The notes under the pieces: model-generated
The model's input: the letters and a program-made list of their open reading frames with translations, nothing else
Databases searched by the model: none
Told to the model about the DNA's origin: nothing
Origin: Pseudomonadota bacterium
Lineage (GTDB): Bacteria > Pseudomonadota > Alphaproteobacteria > Acetobacterales > Acetobacteraceae
Assembly: GCA_021845985.1 (NCBI GenBank)
Contig: JAJZES010000012.1
Span: forward strand, 186,001 to 250,000
DNA: 64,000 nt
Reading direction: 5' to 3'
Made by a program: the position numbers and the translations under genes
Shown here: piece after piece, positions 31,051 through 40,161 of the stretch
Layout of the letters: each line of letters begins with the position of its first letter
Numbering within the stretch: position 1 is the stretch's first letter

Positions 31051-32309
31051 GCGGGCTTCTTGAAGATGATGCAGGCGTTGGTGCCGCCGAAGCCGAAACT
31101 GTTGGACAGGGCGGTGTCGATCCGTCGCTCCTGCGCCGTGTGCGCCACCCGGTCGATGACGCTGGCCTGACTTGGCGAGTCGAGGTTGAGCGTCGGCGGC
31201 GCCACCCCGTCGCGCACCGCGAGGATGGAAAACACCGCCTCGATCGCCCCGGCTGCACCGAGCAGGTGCCCGGTGGCCGATTTTGTGGACGACATCGCCA
31301 GCCCCTTCGCCGCGTCGCCGAACAGCCGTTCCACCGCCGCCATCTCCACATCGTCGCCGGCCGGTGTCGAGGTGCCGTGGGCGTTGACGTATTGGATGTC
31401 GGCGGGGGTGAGACCGCCGCTGCGCAGTGCCGCCTTCATCGCCCGGAAGGCGCCTTCATGGCCCTCGGCCGGCGCGGTAATGTGATGCGCGTCGCCGGAC
31501 ATGCCATAGCCGCCGATTTCGGCGTAGATGCGGGCTCCGCGGGCGCGCGCATGCTCCAACTCCTCGAGCACCAGCACGCCGGCCCCCTCGCCCATGACGA
31601 AGCCGTCGCGATCCTTGTCCCAAGGGCGGGAGGCGCGCGCCGGTGTGTCGTTGAAGCCGGTGGAGAGGGCGCGGCTGGCGCAGAATCCGGCAATGCCGAT
31701 CGGGTTGACCGCCGCCTCGGCGCCGCCGGCCACCATCACATCGGCGTCACTCAGCGCGATCAGCCGGGCCGCGTCGCCGATCGCATGCACTCCCGTCGCG
31801 CAGGCGGTGACGACGGCATGGTTGGGGCCTTTGAAGCCGTATTTGATCGACACCTGCCCGGAGGCGAGATTGATCAGCAGTGACGGGATGAAGAACGGCG
31901 ACAGCCGTCGCGCGCGACCCTCATGCACCATCAGCGCCGCCTCGTAGATCGAGTCGAGGCCACCGATGCCCGAACCGATCATGACCCCGGTGGCGCAGCG
32001 TTCCTCCTCGGTCTGCGGCACCCAGCCGGAATCGGCCACCGCCTCACCCGCCGCGGCCATCGCGAAGTGGATGAAGCGATCCATCTTCTTGACGTCCTTG
32101 GGGATGATCCATTCGGTCGGATCGAATCCGCCCTCCGCCTTGCGGCCGGCCGGCACCTGACCGGCAATCTTGCATGGCAGATCCTGCAGATCGAAGGACT
32201 GGATGGGGCTGATCCCGGACTCGCCGCCAAGCAGCCGCTGCCAGACCCGCTCGACCCCAAGGCCGAGCGGTGAAACGATCCCCATGCCTGTGACGACCAC
32301 GCGGCGCAT
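31047..32309 (-). CDS. fabF: 3-oxoacyl-[acyl-carrier-protein] synthase II
   Basis: A 420-residue condensing enzyme of fatty acid elongation. The catalytic triad is visible: Cys in VVTACATGVHAIG, His in NAHGTSTPAGD, and His in KSATGHLLGAAGAIEA. It starts MRRVVVTGMGIVSPLG and ends SFGFGGTNACIIFKKPA. An ATG three codons earlier (32318) is also possible; I prefer 32309 because AGGG lies nine bases ahead of it. It follows acpP by 49 bases and overlaps the presumed mltG start, giving the common acpP-fabF-mltG order. Confidence 0.96.
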   Translation of the reverse strand: MRRVVVTGMGIVSPLGLGVERVWQRLLGGESGISPIQSFDLQDLPCKIAGQVPAGRKAEGGFDPTEWIIPKDVKKMDRFIHFAMAAAGEAVADSGWVPQTEEERCATGVMIGSGIGGLDSIYEAALMVHEGRARRLSPFFIPSLLINLASGQVSIKYGFKGPNHAVVTACATGVHAIGDAARLIALSDADVMVAGGAEAAVNPIGIAGFCASRALSTGFNDTPARASRPWDKDRDGFVMGEGAGVLVLEELEHARARGARIYAEIGGYGMSGDAHHITAPAEGHEGAFRAMKAALRSGGLTPADIQYVNAHGTSTPAGDDVEMAAVERLFGDAAKGLAMSSTKSATGHLLGAAGAIEAVFSILAVRDGVAPPTLNLDSPSQASVIDRVAHTAQERRIDTALSNSFGFGGTNACIIFKKPA

Positions 32310-32358
32310 CGCGTTCATCCCTGTCCAGCCCCGCCCAGTCCCGACGCAGCCTGTCGGC

Positions 32359-32598
32359 TCAGACCGCCTTCTGCTTTTCGATGTAATCCACGGCGTCATG
32401 CACCGTGCTGATCTTCTCGGCGGCATCCTCCGGGATCTCGACGCCGAAGGCCTCCTCGAAGGCCATCACCAGTTCCACCGTGTCCAGGCTGTCGGCGCCC
32501 AGATCGTCGATGAAGGACGCCTCCGGCGTCACCTTGCTCTCTTCGACGCCGAGATGCTCGACGACGATTTTCTTCACACGGTCCGCGATGTCGCTCAT
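32359..32598 (-). CDS. acpP: acyl carrier protein
   Basis: A 79-residue acidic carrier whose Ser37, in [22 protein letters not shown], receives the 4'-phosphopantetheine arm. [20 protein letters not shown] is the standard start. The ATG follows AGGAG at a spacing of about ten bases. It lies 160 bases after fabG, so it may have its own promoter in that gap, as in other bacteria where acpP is made in excess. Confidence 0.98.
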   Translation of the reverse strand: MSDIADRVKKIVVEHLGVEESKVTPEASFIDDLGADSLDTVELVMAFEEAFGVEIPEDAAEKISTVHDAVDYIEKQKAV

Positions 32599-32758
32599 GA
32601 AATGACTGCTCCTGCCTGCCTGTCCTGGTTCAACGTATCGTCCACCGGCGTAACGCGGAAAGGCGACGGCGGGCCAACCACGTCGCCGCCGAACTGCCCC
32701 GGACGAGGCCGGGCGCGCGCTTAGCACGGTTTCGTGACGCGGCCAATCTTCCCGCCCC

Positions 32759-33496
32759 CTACAGCATTGCCATGCCGCCATTGACGTGCAGCGTGGCACC
32801 AGTGACCCATGCCGCCTCGTCGCTGGCGAGATAGGCGACCGCCGCCGCCACGTCCGCTGGCTGGCCGAGCCGGCCGAGCGGCACCTGTTCGGTCAGCTTG
32901 GTCCGCTGCGCCTCCGCCAGCAGGTCGGTCATCGGCGTCGCCACGAAGCCCGGTGCCACCATGTTGACGGTGATTCCGCGGCTCGCCACTTCCTGCGCCA
33001 GCGCCTTGGTCATGCCGACCATGCCGGCCTTGGCCGCGGCATAATTGGCCTGTCCGGCATTGCCGGTGGCGCCGACGATCGAGCCGATGCCGATGATCCG
33101 CCCGGCGCGCCGCCGCAGCATGCCCTTCAGCGCCGCGCGGGCGAGGCGGAACGGAGCGGTCAGATCGACTTCCAGCACCCGTGCCCAGTCCTCGTCCTTC
33201 ATCCGCAGCGCCAGCATGTCGCGGGTCAGTCCGGCATTGTTGACCAGGATTGCGAGCGGCCCGGCCGCCGCCTCGGCCTGTCCGACCAGGGCCTCCGCCG
33301 CTGCCGCATCGGCGAGATCGGCAGGGCAGACATGCGCCCGCTCGCCCAGGTCCGCCGCCAGCGCCTCCAGCGCCGGGCGGCGCGTGCCCGACAGCACCAC
33401 CGCCGCGCCCTGCGCGTGCAGCGTGCGGGCGATAGCGGCACCGATGCCACCTGACGCGCCCGTTATCAGGGCCGTCTTGCCGTCGAGACGAAACAT
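32759..33496 (-). CDS. fabG: 3-oxoacyl-[acyl-carrier-protein] reductase
   Basis: A 245-residue short-chain dehydrogenase that reduces 3-oxoacyl-ACP with NADPH. It shows the [13 protein letters not shown] nucleotide loop, NNAG, and the catalytic Ser-Tyr-Lys in [22 protein letters not shown], ending [16 protein letters not shown]. It lies 12 bases after fabD on the same strand and is followed by acpP and fabF, the standard fab cluster. Confidence 0.97.
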   Translation of the reverse strand: MFRLDGKTALITGASGGIGAAIARTLHAQGAAVVLSGTRRPALEALAADLGERAHVCPADLADAAAAEALVGQAEAAAGPLAILVNNAGLTRDMLALRMKDEDWARVLEVDLTAPFRLARAALKGMLRRRAGRIIGIGSIVGATGNAGQANYAAAKAGMVGMTKALAQEVASRGITVNMVAPGFVATPMTDLLAEAQRTKLTEQVPLGRLGQPADVAAAVAYLASDEAAWVTGATLHVNGGMAML

Positions 33497-33508
33497 CGCA
33501 CGTCCTGC

Positions 33509-34468
33509 TCAGAGCGTTTTCAGCAATTGCTCGATCTCGCCCGGCGTGCCGGCCGAGCTGGCAGCGGCGTCGGGCAGGATGCGGCGTACCAGTCCGGCCA
33601 GCACGCGGCCGGCGCCAAGCTCGATGAAGCTGTCGATGCCGAGGCCGCCCATCGTCACCACGCTCTCCCGCCACCGTACTGTTTCCGTCACCTGCTGCAC
33701 CAGCAGGCGGGTGATCTCGGCCGGGTCGGTCGCCTTGGCGGCACTGACATTGGCGATCAGCGGCAACGCCAGTGCGCGCGGCGGCGTGTGTGCCAGCGCT
33801 TCCGCCATCGCCGCCGCGGCCGGCGCCATCAGCGCGCAGTGAAACGGCGCCGAGACCGGCAGCTTCATCGCCCGCTTGACGCCGCGGCTGCGGGCGATCT
33901 CGATGGCGCGCTCGACCGCCGCGGCGGTACCTGAGATCACCACCTGACCGCCGCCATTATCGTTGGCCGGCTGGATCACCTCGGTTCCGCCCTCGGGCGC
34001 CGCCGCCGCTTCGGCACAGATGGCGGCGGCGAGGTCCAGGTCGGCGCCGAGCAGGGCGGCCATGGCGCCGGCGCCGGCCGGCACTGCGCGCTGCATCGCC
34101 TGCCCACGCAGCCGCAGCAGCCGCGCCGCGTCGCCGACCGAAAAACTGCCAGCGGCAGCGAGCGCCGAGTATTCGCCGAGCGAGTGTCCCGCCACCACCG
34201 CCGCCCGGTCGGCGAGACGCAGCCCGCCCTCATGTTCGATGACCCGCAGCACCGCCAGCGAGTGTGCCATCAACGCCGGCTGGGCGTTCTCGGTCAGGGT
34301 CAGTTCCTCGCCCGGCCCCTCGAACATCAGACGGGAGAGGTTCTGACGCAGGGTTTCGTCCACCTCGCCGAACACCTCGCGGGCGGCGGCGAAGGCGGCG
34401 GCGAGGTCGCGTCCCATGCCAACGGCCTGGCTACCCTGGCCGGGGAAGATGAAGGCGTGGACCGCCAT
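33509..34468 (-). CDS. fabD: malonyl-CoA:ACP transacylase
   Basis: A 319-residue enzyme that loads malonyl groups onto ACP. FIFPGQGSQAVGMG is at the N-terminus, the catalytic serine is Ser96 in GHSLGEYSALAAAG, the histidine is in PVSAPFHCALM, and the oxyanion/GQGSQ loop is intact. It starts MAVHAFIFPGQG; the frame is open far upstream but without similarity. It is the first gene of fabD-fabG-acpP-fabF. Confidence 0.96.
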   Translation of the reverse strand: MAVHAFIFPGQGSQAVGMGRDLAAAFAAAREVFGEVDETLRQNLSRLMFEGPGEELTLTENAQPALMAHSLAVLRVIEHEGGLRLADRAAVVAGHSLGEYSALAAAGSFSVGDAARLLRLRGQAMQRAVPAGAGAMAALLGADLDLAAAICAEAAAAPEGGTEVIQPANDNGGGQVVISGTAAAVERAIEIARSRGVKRAMKLPVSAPFHCALMAPAAAAMAEALAHTPPRALALPLIANVSAAKATDPAEITRLLVQQVTETVRWRESVVTMGGLGIDSFIELGAGRVLAGLVRRILPDAAASSAGTPGEIEQLLKTL

Positions 34469-34535
34469 GATGAGGGGGTTCCCCTGATGAAGCCGCAGAC
34501 CGCGGGCGCCGGTTGGGCGCCACAGTGTGGCGCGG

Positions 34536-34564
34536 CGCGTAGCCGTGTGTTGCATGAGTGTCAA
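34536..34564 (-). promoter_or_regulatory. candidate promoter upstream of fabD
   Basis: On the minus strand a perfect -35 hexamer TTGACA (34564-34559), a 17-base spacer and a weak -10 TACGCG (34541-34536) lie 68 bases before the fabD ATG. Confidence 0.35.
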
Positions 34565-34764
34565 GGAATGACGGCGCGCCGTCGTCGGCCCGGTCATCTC
34601 CGCCGGGGTGGCGGGGGCCGTGACCGCCAGAGGCCGGCGCCTGCCGCGTGGCTGACCGGCGCGGTGCGAGGGAAAGCCATGTTGATTGTTTAACGTCGGC
34701 GACACACTTGCCAGCCTGACCGGTCGGGAAGCTTGCCCGGCCAAAGCTGACAGGACATCGTGCC

Positions 34765-34866
34765 ATGCGCACTCTGCTACAGGTTCTTCTGACTGCCGCC
34801 GCCGCGGTCGGCGCCGCCAGCCCCGGCCCCGGCTGGGGCGCCGTGCTGAACGCCGTCGGCCACTAA
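34765..34866 (+). CDS. possible 33-residue hydrophobic peptide
   Basis: Within the 404-bp gap between fabD and the EI gene there is one small plus-strand frame, MRTLLQVLLTAAAAVGAASP then GPGWGAVLNAVGH. It reads like a signal peptide with an Ala-Ala-Ser cleavage site followed by a dozen residues. AGGA lies about ten bases before the ATG. There is no homologue that I know. The rest of the gap holds the likely fabD promoter and nothing else that I can support. Confidence 0.3.
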   Translation: MRTLLQVLLTAAAAVGAASPGPGWGAVLNAVGH

Positions 34867-34872
34867 GCGATG

Positions 34873-36711
34873 CTACGGACCGGCCCCGGTCCCTAACACC
34901 AACTCCTGAATGCGGGCGGGGTCCGCCTGCTCCATGACGCGGCGGGCGAAGCGGGCGCAATCGTCGATCTTGGCGGCGCGCACCGCCTGCTTCACCCGCG
35001 GCACCGCCGATGCATTCATGCTGAAGCTGCGCAGCCCGAGGCCGAGCAGCAGCGGCGTCAGCCGCGGGTTCGCCGCCATCTCCCCACATACCGACACCGG
35101 CATCCGCATGCGCAGCGCCGCTTCGGTGGCAAACTGCACCAGCCGCAGCACCGCCGGATGCAGCGGGTCGTACAGATGCGACACCTCGGTTTCCGCCCGA
35201 TCGACGGCGAGGGTGTACATCGTCAGATCATTGGTGCCGATGGCAAAGAAATCCGCCTCCAGCGCCAGCGCATCGGCCGACAGCGCCGCCCCCGGTGTCT
35301 CGATCATGATGCCGATCGGCGGCAGTTTGTCGGGCAGCCGCTCGCCGCGGCGGCGCAGCCGGCGGGCCACCCGATCATAGATGTCGCGCGCCGCGCGCAC
35401 CTCGCTGACCGTCGTTACCATCGGCAGCAATACCCGCACCGGCCCTGCGGCGGTGGCGGCGGCGCGCAGAATGGCGGCAAGCTGCACCTCCAGCAGCGCC
35501 GGCTCGCGCAGCAGCAGTCGGATGCCGCGCAGGCCGAGCGCCGGGTTGGTGTCGGCGGCGGGCGACACCAGACCCTCGCCGCTCAGTGCCTCGATATCCT
35601 TCTCGCCACCCCAGTCGAGCACGCGGATCGTCACCGGGTCGCCGGCCATCGACTCGATGATGGCGCGATAGGCGTCGTGCTGGGTCTGCTCGTCGGGCAG
35701 GCTGTCGCGGTTCATGAACAGGAACTCGCTGCGCAGCAGGCCGATGCCGGCCGCGCCGGATTGCGCGATCAGCGGCAGTTCCGGCGGGATTTCCAGGTTG
35801 GCCTGCAGCTCCACAGCCTCGCCATCGGCGGTGATCGCCGGCAGTCGGCGCAGCCGGGCGAGCTTTTGCTGCTCACGCGCGAAGGCAGTGACGCCGCGCC
35901 GCGCCGCCGCCAGCGTCGGCGGCTCGGGGTTGATGACGACGCGGCCGGCGCCGCCATCGACGATGACGAGGTCGCCCGGCCGCGCCGCCTGCGCCAGCCC
36001 GGCGGCGCCGAGCACCGCCGGCACGCCGAGCGCCCGCAGCATGATTGCGGTATGGCCCTCGGCTCCGCCTTCATCGGTGGCGACCCCGGCGAGCCGCGCC
36101 GGATCCAGCAGGGCGGCGTCGGCCGGCCGCAGGTATTCGCAGAGCAGCACCGCGCCGTCGGGCAGGCCGGCGAAGCTGCGGAACGGCGCGTTGGTCAGAT
36201 TGCGCACGAGGCGGCGGCCAATTTCGCGCACCTCGTCGGCGCGGCGGCGACGGCTGGCCGGATCGTCGGCCTGGGCGGCGGCATAGAGCGCGGCGGCCTG
36301 GGTTTCGGTCTCATCGGCGACGGCGGTTTCCGCGGCGACCAGCGAATCGGCAATGCGGCGGCGGATGCCGCGCACCAGACGGGAGGCGCCGATCATCTGC
36401 AGGTAGGCGTCGATCAGCGGCGCGATCTCCGCCTGGCTGTCTTCGGGCAGCACCGCGAGGCGCGCCCGCAGCTTGGTCAGTTGCTTGCGCGACTGAGCGA
36501 TGGCGGCGTCGAGGCGGGCGGTCTGTGCCGGCACATCCTCGGCGGCGATGCTCCGGCGGACGATATCGGTCGGCGACTCGCCGGCGCCGAAGGCGGGGCC
36601 AATGGCGATGCCGGGGGAGATGGCGATGCCGGTGAGCACCCGCTCGGCCCGCGGCGCATCAGCCTTGCGCGGCCGTCTGGCCGGCGGCACGACCTGTTCA
36701 TTCGTGCTCAT
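34873..36711 (-). CDS. ptsP: phosphoenolpyruvate-protein phosphotransferase (enzyme I)
   Basis: A 612-residue enzyme I of a regulatory PTS. It autophosphorylates from PEP on the histidine in GGAEGHTAIMLRALGVPAVLG, then hands the phosphate to HPr. The PEP-binding barrel shows GIGLLRSEFLFMNRD, VTIRVLDWGGEKD, GIMIETPGAALSADALA, IGTNDLTMYTLAVDR and SVCGEMAANPRLTPLLLG with the catalytic cysteine. There is no GAF domain, so it is an ordinary EI length. Its ATG overlaps the HPr stop by 14 bases. With no PTS permease in the window, a regulatory role is likely. Confidence 0.93.
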   Translation of the reverse strand: MSTNEQVVPPARRPRKADAPRAERVLTGIAISPGIAIGPAFGAGESPTDIVRRSIAAEDVPAQTARLDAAIAQSRKQLTKLRARLAVLPEDSQAEIAPLIDAYLQMIGASRLVRGIRRRIADSLVAAETAVADETETQAAALYAAAQADDPASRRRRADEVREIGRRLVRNLTNAPFRSFAGLPDGAVLLCEYLRPADAALLDPARLAGVATDEGGAEGHTAIMLRALGVPAVLGAAGLAQAARPGDLVIVDGGAGRVVINPEPPTLAAARRGVTAFAREQQKLARLRRLPAITADGEAVELQANLEIPPELPLIAQSGAAGIGLLRSEFLFMNRDSLPDEQTQHDAYRAIIESMAGDPVTIRVLDWGGEKDIEALSGEGLVSPAADTNPALGLRGIRLLLREPALLEVQLAAILRAAATAAGPVRVLLPMVTTVSEVRAARDIYDRVARRLRRRGERLPDKLPPIGIMIETPGAALSADALALEADFFAIGTNDLTMYTLAVDRAETEVSHLYDPLHPAVLRLVQFATEAALRMRMPVSVCGEMAANPRLTPLLLGLGLRSFSMNASAVPRVKQAVRAAKIDDCARFARRVMEQADPARIQELVLGTGAGP

Positions 36712-36997
36712 GGAAGCCGGCCTCGACCAGCGCCGCCAGCGCCTCCAGCGCCTCCTTGGCGTCCCAGCCTTGGGCGCGCAGTTCGATCGACGAACCCTGA
36801 CCGGCGCCGAGCATCATCAGCCCCATGATTGAGCGGGCGGAGACCGCCTGTCCGTCTTTCTCGACATCGACGGAGGCACCGAATCGCTCGGCGAGCGCCA
36901 CGAAGCGCGCGGCGGCGCGGGCATGCAGGCCGCGCAGATTGCAGATGACGACGCTTCGCGAGAGCACCGGGGGGCCGGAACCACCGCTGTCACTCAT
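36698..36997 (-). CDS. ptsH: HPr family phosphocarrier protein
   Basis: A 99-residue phosphocarrier. The EI-phosphorylated histidine is His25 in NLRGLHARAAARFV, and the HprK-target serine is Ser56 in ARSIMGLMMLGAGQG. It has about ten extra residues at the N-terminus relative to E. coli HPr. It is positioned between EIIA-Man and enzyme I, with HprK in the same operon, so phosphorylation on both sites is expected. Confidence 0.94.
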   Translation of the reverse strand: MSDSGGSGPPVLSRSVVICNLRGLHARAAARFVALAERFGASVDVEKDGQAVSARSIMGLMMLGAGQGSSIELRAQGWDAKEALEALAALVEAGFHEHE

Positions 36998-37039
36998 CAG
37001 GCCGGGTTCATCAGGGCTGGATCATCGTCGGGGCGGCGG

Positions 37040-37525
37040 TCATGCGGCGCCGGAATGCTTGTTGCCGTTGGCGGAATCATTGGCCAGAGCGGGGCCGGTG
37101 CGGTTGGCCGGCTCCTCCACCACGCGGCAATGCGGCAGCACATGGGAGGCGGCGGCGATATATTTGCGCCCGGCGTTCTGGGCGCAATCGACGGCATCGG
37201 CGAGCGGTTGGTGGGAGCGAACCTTTGCCAGTTTCACCAGCATCGGCAGGTTGACGCCGGCGATGACCTCGACACCTTTGCGGTCCATCTGTGAGATTGC
37301 CAGGTTGCTCGGCGTGCCGCCGAACATGTCGGTCAGCAGAACCACCCCGTCACCGGTATCGACCGTGTCGATACATTGATGGATTTCGGCGCGTCGCCCC
37401 TCCATGTCATCGTCTGGACCGATACAGACGGTGCAGACATTGCGCTGACTGCCGACGACATGCTCCATCGCCGAGCGCAATTCCTCGGCAAGCCTGCCGT
37501 GGGTGACGAGAACAAGGCCGATCAT
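37040..37525 (-). CDS. PTS mannose/fructose-type EIIA component
   Basis: 161 residues. The phosphorylated histidine is His9 in LVLVTHGRLAEEL; VLLTDMFGGTPSNLAI and EVIAGVNLPMLVKLA are the other two family blocks. No EIIB, C or D subunit is encoded nearby, as in other alphaproteobacteria where this protein ends the PTS phosphorelay and acts on regulators. The C-terminal 25 residues are a variable tail. It overlaps rapZ by four bases. Confidence 0.93.
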   Translation of the reverse strand: MIGLVLVTHGRLAEELRSAMEHVVGSQRNVCTVCIGPDDDMEGRRAEIHQCIDTVDTGDGVVLLTDMFGGTPSNLAISQMDRKGVEVIAGVNLPMLVKLAKVRSHQPLADAVDCAQNAGRKYIAAASHVLPHCRVVEEPANRTGPALANDSANGNKHSGAA

Positions 37526-38448
37526 GGGTACGAACGCGCTCCCTGCGCCGCCATCCCGGCCGCGATGTCATCGCGGGCGAGTTCTCGATGAGTCCTGGTC
37601 ACGCGCCACCCTGCATTGCTGAGATCGGACGCCAGCGTTTCAACGATGTAAACCGACCGATGCCGTCCGCCGGTACAGCCGACGGCGATCGTCGCGTATT
37701 TCTTGCCCTCCTGGACGAAGCGCGGCAAGACCAGCGCCAGCAGATCGACCAGCCGGGCGTGGAATGCCGCGAAGTCCGGGTCAGCCGCGACATAGGCCGC
37801 AACCTCGGGGTTGCGGCCAGTGAGCGGCTTGAGAGCGGGAACATAGTGCGGGTTGCGCAGGAAGCGCGCATCGAAAACCATGTCCGCCTCGCGGGGCAGA
37901 CCGGCGACGAACGAAAACGATACCAGCGCCACCGCCAGCCCGGCCTGACTGCCGCAAGCCGCCAGCGGGCCATAGCGCGCCTCAATCCGCCGGCGCAGCG
38001 CCGGCAGCGGCAGGTCGGTGGTGTCGAGCACCAGGTCGGCGGCGGCCTGCAGCGGCGCGGTCAGTTCCTGCTCCGCAATGATGCCGTCGAGCACCCGGCT
38101 GTCGGGCGACAGCGGATGGCGGCGGCGGGTTTCGGTGTAGCGGCGCAACAGCACCGTCTCATCGGCCCAGGCGAACACCAGCTCCGGCCGCAGCGCCGGG
38201 TTGGCGCGCAGGCGGCCGAGCGTCGCCAGCACGGTATCGGCATCAAAGCCGCGGGTGCGGGCATCCACACCGACGGCGAGGCGGCGCGGCGCGGTGCCGT
38301 CATGGGCCACCAGTTCCTCGATCAGTTCGAGCGGCGGGTTGTCGATGGCCTCGAACCCGACATCTTCCAGCGCACGCAGGATCGATGCCTTGCCGGCGCC
38401 GGACAGGCCGCTGACCAGCACCACCTGCTGTGCGGCCCGCTCGCTCAT
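37522..38448 (-). CDS. rapZ: RNase adapter protein RapZ / nucleotide-binding YvcJ family
   Basis: A 308-residue P-loop protein. The Walker A is VSGLSGAGKASIL (residues 12-24), then EAIDNPPLELIEELV, and a C-terminal domain with FDARFLRNPHYVPALKPLTG and IAVGCTGGRHRSVYIVETLA. In E. coli it guides RNase E to the sRNA GlmZ; in alphaproteobacteria its target is not well defined. Its position between hprK and EIIA-Man is typical. The ATG overlaps the hprK stop. Confidence 0.93.
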   Translation of the reverse strand: MSERAAQQVVLVSGLSGAGKASILRALEDVGFEAIDNPPLELIEELVAHDGTAPRRLAVGVDARTRGFDADTVLATLGRLRANPALRPELVFAWADETVLLRRYTETRRRHPLSPDSRVLDGIIAEQELTAPLQAAADLVLDTTDLPLPALRRRIEARYGPLAACGSQAGLAVALVSFSFVAGLPREADMVFDARFLRNPHYVPALKPLTGRNPEVAAYVAADPDFAAFHARLVDLLALVLPRFVQEGKKYATIAVGCTGGRHRSVYIVETLASDLSNAGWRVTRTHRELARDDIAAGMAAQGARSYP

Positions 38449-38867
38449 GCGAACGCGCCGGCGTGCTGAACCACGGCGCCGGTGGCGCAGGCCAGCGCCA
38501 TGGCGATGCGGGCGGCGGCGGAGGCCGCGGTGGGATCGATGACGACGAGCCGAAGGTCGGTGCCGGCCAGCCGCGGCGCCGGCTCCGGCAGCCGGTCGGC
38601 CCGCCCGGACAGCGCGACCGCGAGACGTAGCCGCACCGGCGCCACCCAGGGCAGCCGGACGATGCCCAGACCGCGCACCTCCAGCAGCCCCGCCAGCGCC
38701 GCCGGCGGGCGGGCGAACCCGTCCTCAATCTCCACTCTGTCGTCTGCCACCAGGCTGAACCCGTGATCCAGAAGCCGCAGCAGCATGTCGGACTTGCCGG
38801 CACCCGGCGGTCCCAGGAGCAACACCCCGGCCCCGTCGCGGGTGGCGCAGCTTCCGTGCATCTGCAT
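38445..38867 (-). CDS. hprK: HPr kinase/phosphorylase (short alphaproteobacterial form)
   Basis: 140 residues corresponding to the C-terminal catalytic domain only. The Walker A is LLLGPPGAGKSDMLLRLLD, then LVADDRVEIED and VRGLGIVRLP. It modifies the serine of HPr and lacks the N-terminal domain of Firmicutes HprK, as usual in this class. I take the ATG at 38867 (MQMHGSCATRDGAGV), since family members start just before the H-x-SC segment. A GTG at 38924, directly after the AI-2E permease stop, would add 19 unlike residues. Confidence 0.87.
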   Translation of the reverse strand: MQMHGSCATRDGAGVLLLGPPGAGKSDMLLRLLDHGFSLVADDRVEIEDGFARPPAALAGLLEVRGLGIVRLPWVAPVRLRLAVALSGRADRLPEPAPRLAGTDLRLVVIDPTAASAAARIAMALACATGAVVQHAGAFA

Positions 38868-38924
38868 GAGGGCGGACTGTGGCCCGTGCGAAGACGTAAA
38901 GGAAGTGCCTTTTGCGGGATGCAC

Positions 38925-40103
38925 TCACGCTGTCGTGATATTGGTCCTGCTGGGCGGGGGGCCGCCGAGCATGTGACCGAGCGGAGCCAGCACCGGAATG
39001 CGGTCGGCGACGATCTTGACGATGGCCAGCAGCGGCACCGAGAGGAAGGCGCCAGGCACGCCCCACAACCAGTCCCAGAAGAACAGCGACAGGATGACCA
39101 GCACGGGATTGAGCGTGAAACGCCGTGCCAGCAGCATCGGCGTGACCGTCTCGCCCTCCAGAACATGAACACCGAGGTATATCAGCGCGGGCAACGCCGC
39201 CTGCCAAATGGTACTCGTGCTGAACAATCCAACAAAGAAAAATATAACGACCCCGGTAAACGGGCCAAGTATCGGAATATAGTTGAGCAAGAAGGCGATT
39301 GCTCCCCAGAGCAGCGGGTCGGGCAGCCCCTGCACCCACATCGACACGCCATTGGCGATGCCAACCAGCAGGTTCATGCCGGTTATGGTCAGCAGATAGC
39401 CGGAGATATTGCGCTCTATCTCGATGGCGATTTCCACCGCCCGGCGTTTTTCCTGGAAGGTCGGCAGGATTTCGATCAGCCGCCGCAGCAGGCTGTCGCC
39501 GGCGGAGAGCAGAAAGAACAGCATGATGGCAAGGGTGAAGACCTCGCCGAGCGCCGCCCGGGTGCCGAGCAGAATGCTCAGGCCAACGCCGCCGAAATTG
39601 GATTGCGACTGTACCGCAACGGTCTGCTGACCTTGCGGCGGCGGCGGCTGCATGACGGACTGGATCTGGTCCAGACCGTGGCGCATGGCGGCGATCGGGC
39701 CGCCGAGGAAGCCCAGCCGCTGTTGCAGTTCCGGCAGGCTCTGCGGTGCCTTGGCGATCCAGTGCGAGGCCGGCACCGACAGCACCGCCGCCGCCGCCGA
39801 CAGCACCGCGAACAATGCCATGATCAGCAGCAGGGCGGCCAGCAGCGCCGGCAGGTGCAGCCGGTCGGTGAGCAGCCGCTTGACCGGCGAAAGCAGCAGG
39901 GTGAGCACCACGGCGAGCAGAAGGGGCAGCAGGATCTCGGCGGCGACATACAGTGAGTAGAACACCGCCAGCGTGGTCAGGATCAGCAGGCAAACGCTGG
40001 CGGTGTTGAGATGCGCGGCGCCTCGCTGGACGGCATCACGATGGGCGACGACGCTGGCGGGTGCCCGTGACTGCGGCGGCGGGAGCGAATCAGGTGTGTC
40101 CAT
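38925..40103 (-). CDS. AI-2E family transporter
   Basis: A 392-residue inner-membrane protein of the AI-2E/TqsA/PerM permease family. There are eight hydrophobic segments in the family pattern: two before residue 75, a paired set after AKAPQSLPELQQRL, then the conserved core GIANGVSMWVQGLPDPLLWGAIAFLLNYIPILGPFTG and LGVHVLEGETVTPMLLARRFTLNPVLVILSLFFWDWLWG. The N- and C-termini are Pro/Ser-rich. It sits between chvG and hprK, an insertion into an otherwise conserved gene order. Substrate unknown. Confidence 0.9.
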   Translation of the reverse strand: MDTPDSLPPPQSRAPASVVAHRDAVQRGAAHLNTASVCLLILTTLAVFYSLYVAAEILLPLLLAVVLTLLLSPVKRLLTDRLHLPALLAALLLIMALFAVLSAAAAVLSVPASHWIAKAPQSLPELQQRLGFLGGPIAAMRHGLDQIQSVMQPPPPQGQQTVAVQSQSNFGGVGLSILLGTRAALGEVFTLAIMLFFLLSAGDSLLRRLIEILPTFQEKRRAVEIAIEIERNISGYLLTITGMNLLVGIANGVSMWVQGLPDPLLWGAIAFLLNYIPILGPFTGVVIFFFVGLFSTSTIWQAALPALIYLGVHVLEGETVTPMLLARRFTLNPVLVILSLFFWDWLWGVPGAFLSVPLLAIVKIVADRIPVLAPLGHMLGGPPPSRTNITTA

Positions 40104-40161
40104 CGGGCGGCATGTGGGGTGGCCGATGGCGTTCCCAAGGGAGAGGCGGCGTCCCGCCCGG

